The position numbers were made by a program, and so were the translations under genes. This document shows positions 5,806 through 6,508 of a stretch of DNA of 6,508 nt, piece by piece; positions within the stretch are counted from its first letter, which is position 1, and each line of letters opens with the position of its first letter. This DNA comes from an uncultured beta proteobacterium (GTDB lineage Bacteria; Pseudomonadota; Gammaproteobacteria; Burkholderiales; Burkholderiaceae). The DNA lies in the NCBI GenBank assembly GCA_903930665.1, contig CAIYZI010000098.1:1-6508 (forward strand). Reading direction: 5' to 3'. The notes beneath the pieces are model-generated. The model was given only the letters and a program-made list of their open reading frames with translations, was not told the DNA's origin and did no database searches.

Positions 5806-6508
5806 ATGCCAACACAACAACTTGACTACTTCACATCCCTAGTTGCGGAAGACGAGCACTTCCCTCTAACTGAAGCAACCATTGCGGTTGCTCAACATGC
5901 CTATCCAGACTTAGATGTGCAAGGGGTTCTAGATCAAATTGATCAATTAGCCAACAAGTTAAAGAGTCGAATTACTGCAGACACTCCACCTATCCAGCGC
6001 CTACAGATTCTGAAGCACTTTTTTTATACCGAGCTGGGTTTTGGCCCCAACCCCAATGACTTTTATGCTCCTGAGAATTCTTATTTGCATCAGATCATTG
6101 AGAACCGCCGTGGGATTCCGATCTCATTAGCCATCCTCATGATGGAGTTTGGTCAACAAATTGGGTTAAATATTCGCGGAGTATCTTTCCCGAACCACTT
6201 CATGATGCGCATCTCCTTACAGCAGGGAGAAGTCATGATGGATCCCTTAACAGGAGATTCCCTCTCGAAACACCAATTGCAGGATATGCTCGATCCTTAT
6301 CTTGATGCCAAAGGTTATCGCGGTGAACTGAGTCTGCCTTTGAACCTATTCTTACGCGCCTCAAGCCCTCGAGAAATTCTGTCGCGCTTTCTGAAAAATC
6401 TGAAAGTCATTTATTCAGAGCATGAGCGCTGGGAACGTTTGCTGGGCATTCAAGAGCGCTTAGTGATCCTGCTGCCTGATTCTATAGAAGAGGTACGAGA
6501 TCGCGGCC
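5806..6508 (+). CDS. SirB1 family protein (transglutaminase-like), 3' end missing
   Basis: The first 234 codons are in the window and the frame is still open at the edge. The protein resembles the SirB1/YchA family: a helical N-terminal part (LDYF at 6-9, then LTEATIAVAQ-AYPDLD), a transglutaminase-like core, and the start of a TPR-like C-terminal part (about 190-234). The core shows NSYLHQIIENRRGIPISLAIL (91-111), PNHFMMR (129-135) and MMDPLTG (144-150). H131 and D146 occupy the usual His and Asp sites of a papain-like triad, but S107 is where a catalytic cysteine might be expected, so enzymatic activity is doubtful. The precise function is unknown. The start is four bases after the murJ stop with only a weak AGG upstream. 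An in-frame ATG at 5791 would overlap murJ by 11 bases and add five residues. The tight spacing argues for co-transcription and probably translational coupling with murJ. Confidence 0.88.
   Translation, partial: MPTQQLDYFTSLVAEDEHFPLTEATIAVAQHAYPDLDVQGVLDQIDQLANKLKSRITADTPPIQRLQILKHFFYTELGFGPNPNDFYAPENSYLHQIIENRRGIPISLAILMMEFGQQIGLNIRGVSFPNHFMMRISLQQGEVMMDPLTGDSLSKHQLQDMLDPYLDAKGYRGELSLPLNLFLRASSPREILSRFLKNLKVIYSEHERWERLLGIQERLVILLPDSIEEVRDRG

Noticed and set aside
5387..5842. Several open frames on both strands over the 3' end of murJ
   Set aside because: They are shadows; the murJ frame aligns with E. coli MurJ up to its C-terminus, and the following SirB1-type frame explains the rest.
1..6508. 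Novel defence, mobile or biosynthetic system
   Set aside because: Every coding stretch is accounted for by conserved housekeeping or conserved-unknown genes, with no repeats, integrase, transposase or composition break.

Overview
This looks like a core housekeeping stretch of a betaproteobacterial chromosome in the order Burkholderiales. The moderate GC content, compact protein sizes and gene order (csp, DUF192, ppnP, argG, argF, DUF3579, rpsT, murJ, SirB1-type gene) suggest a Polynucleobacter-like freshwater bacterium. The genus is an inference from remembered gene order and protein flavour, not from a search. There are no insertion sequences, phage genes, CRISPR arrays, tRNAs or rRNAs, and no sign of recent transfer.

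Left end (1-700): the last ten codons of a cold-shock protein, a hairpin over its stop codon, and a strong intrinsic terminator. A plus-strand gene for an exported DUF192 protein follows. It ends at a symmetrical terminator shared with the minus-strand block that converges on it.

Centre (697-3436): a minus-strand cluster transcribed argF, argG, ppnP. ArgF (ornithine carbamoyltransferase) and ArgG (argininosuccinate synthase) catalyse consecutive steps from ornithine to argininosuccinate. The third gene, ppnP, encodes a small cupin nucleoside phosphorylase, and its ribosome-binding site lies in the 41-base gap after argG. A likely promoter for the cluster overlaps the proposed start of the divergent DUF3579 gene.

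Right half (3436-6508): the DUF3579 gene (plus) converges on rpsT (minus, ribosomal protein S20), with rpsT's terminator and a second hairpin between them. Divergent from rpsT is murJ (lipid II flippase), followed after four bases by a SirB1-family gene that runs off the window.

I found no new multi-gene system. The points worth a second look are the ppnP-arginine linkage, the non-ATG start of DUF3579 inside a probable argF promoter, the missing transglutaminase cysteine in the SirB1 protein, the paired cysteines in the exported DUF192 protein, and several compact hairpins in non-coding gaps.
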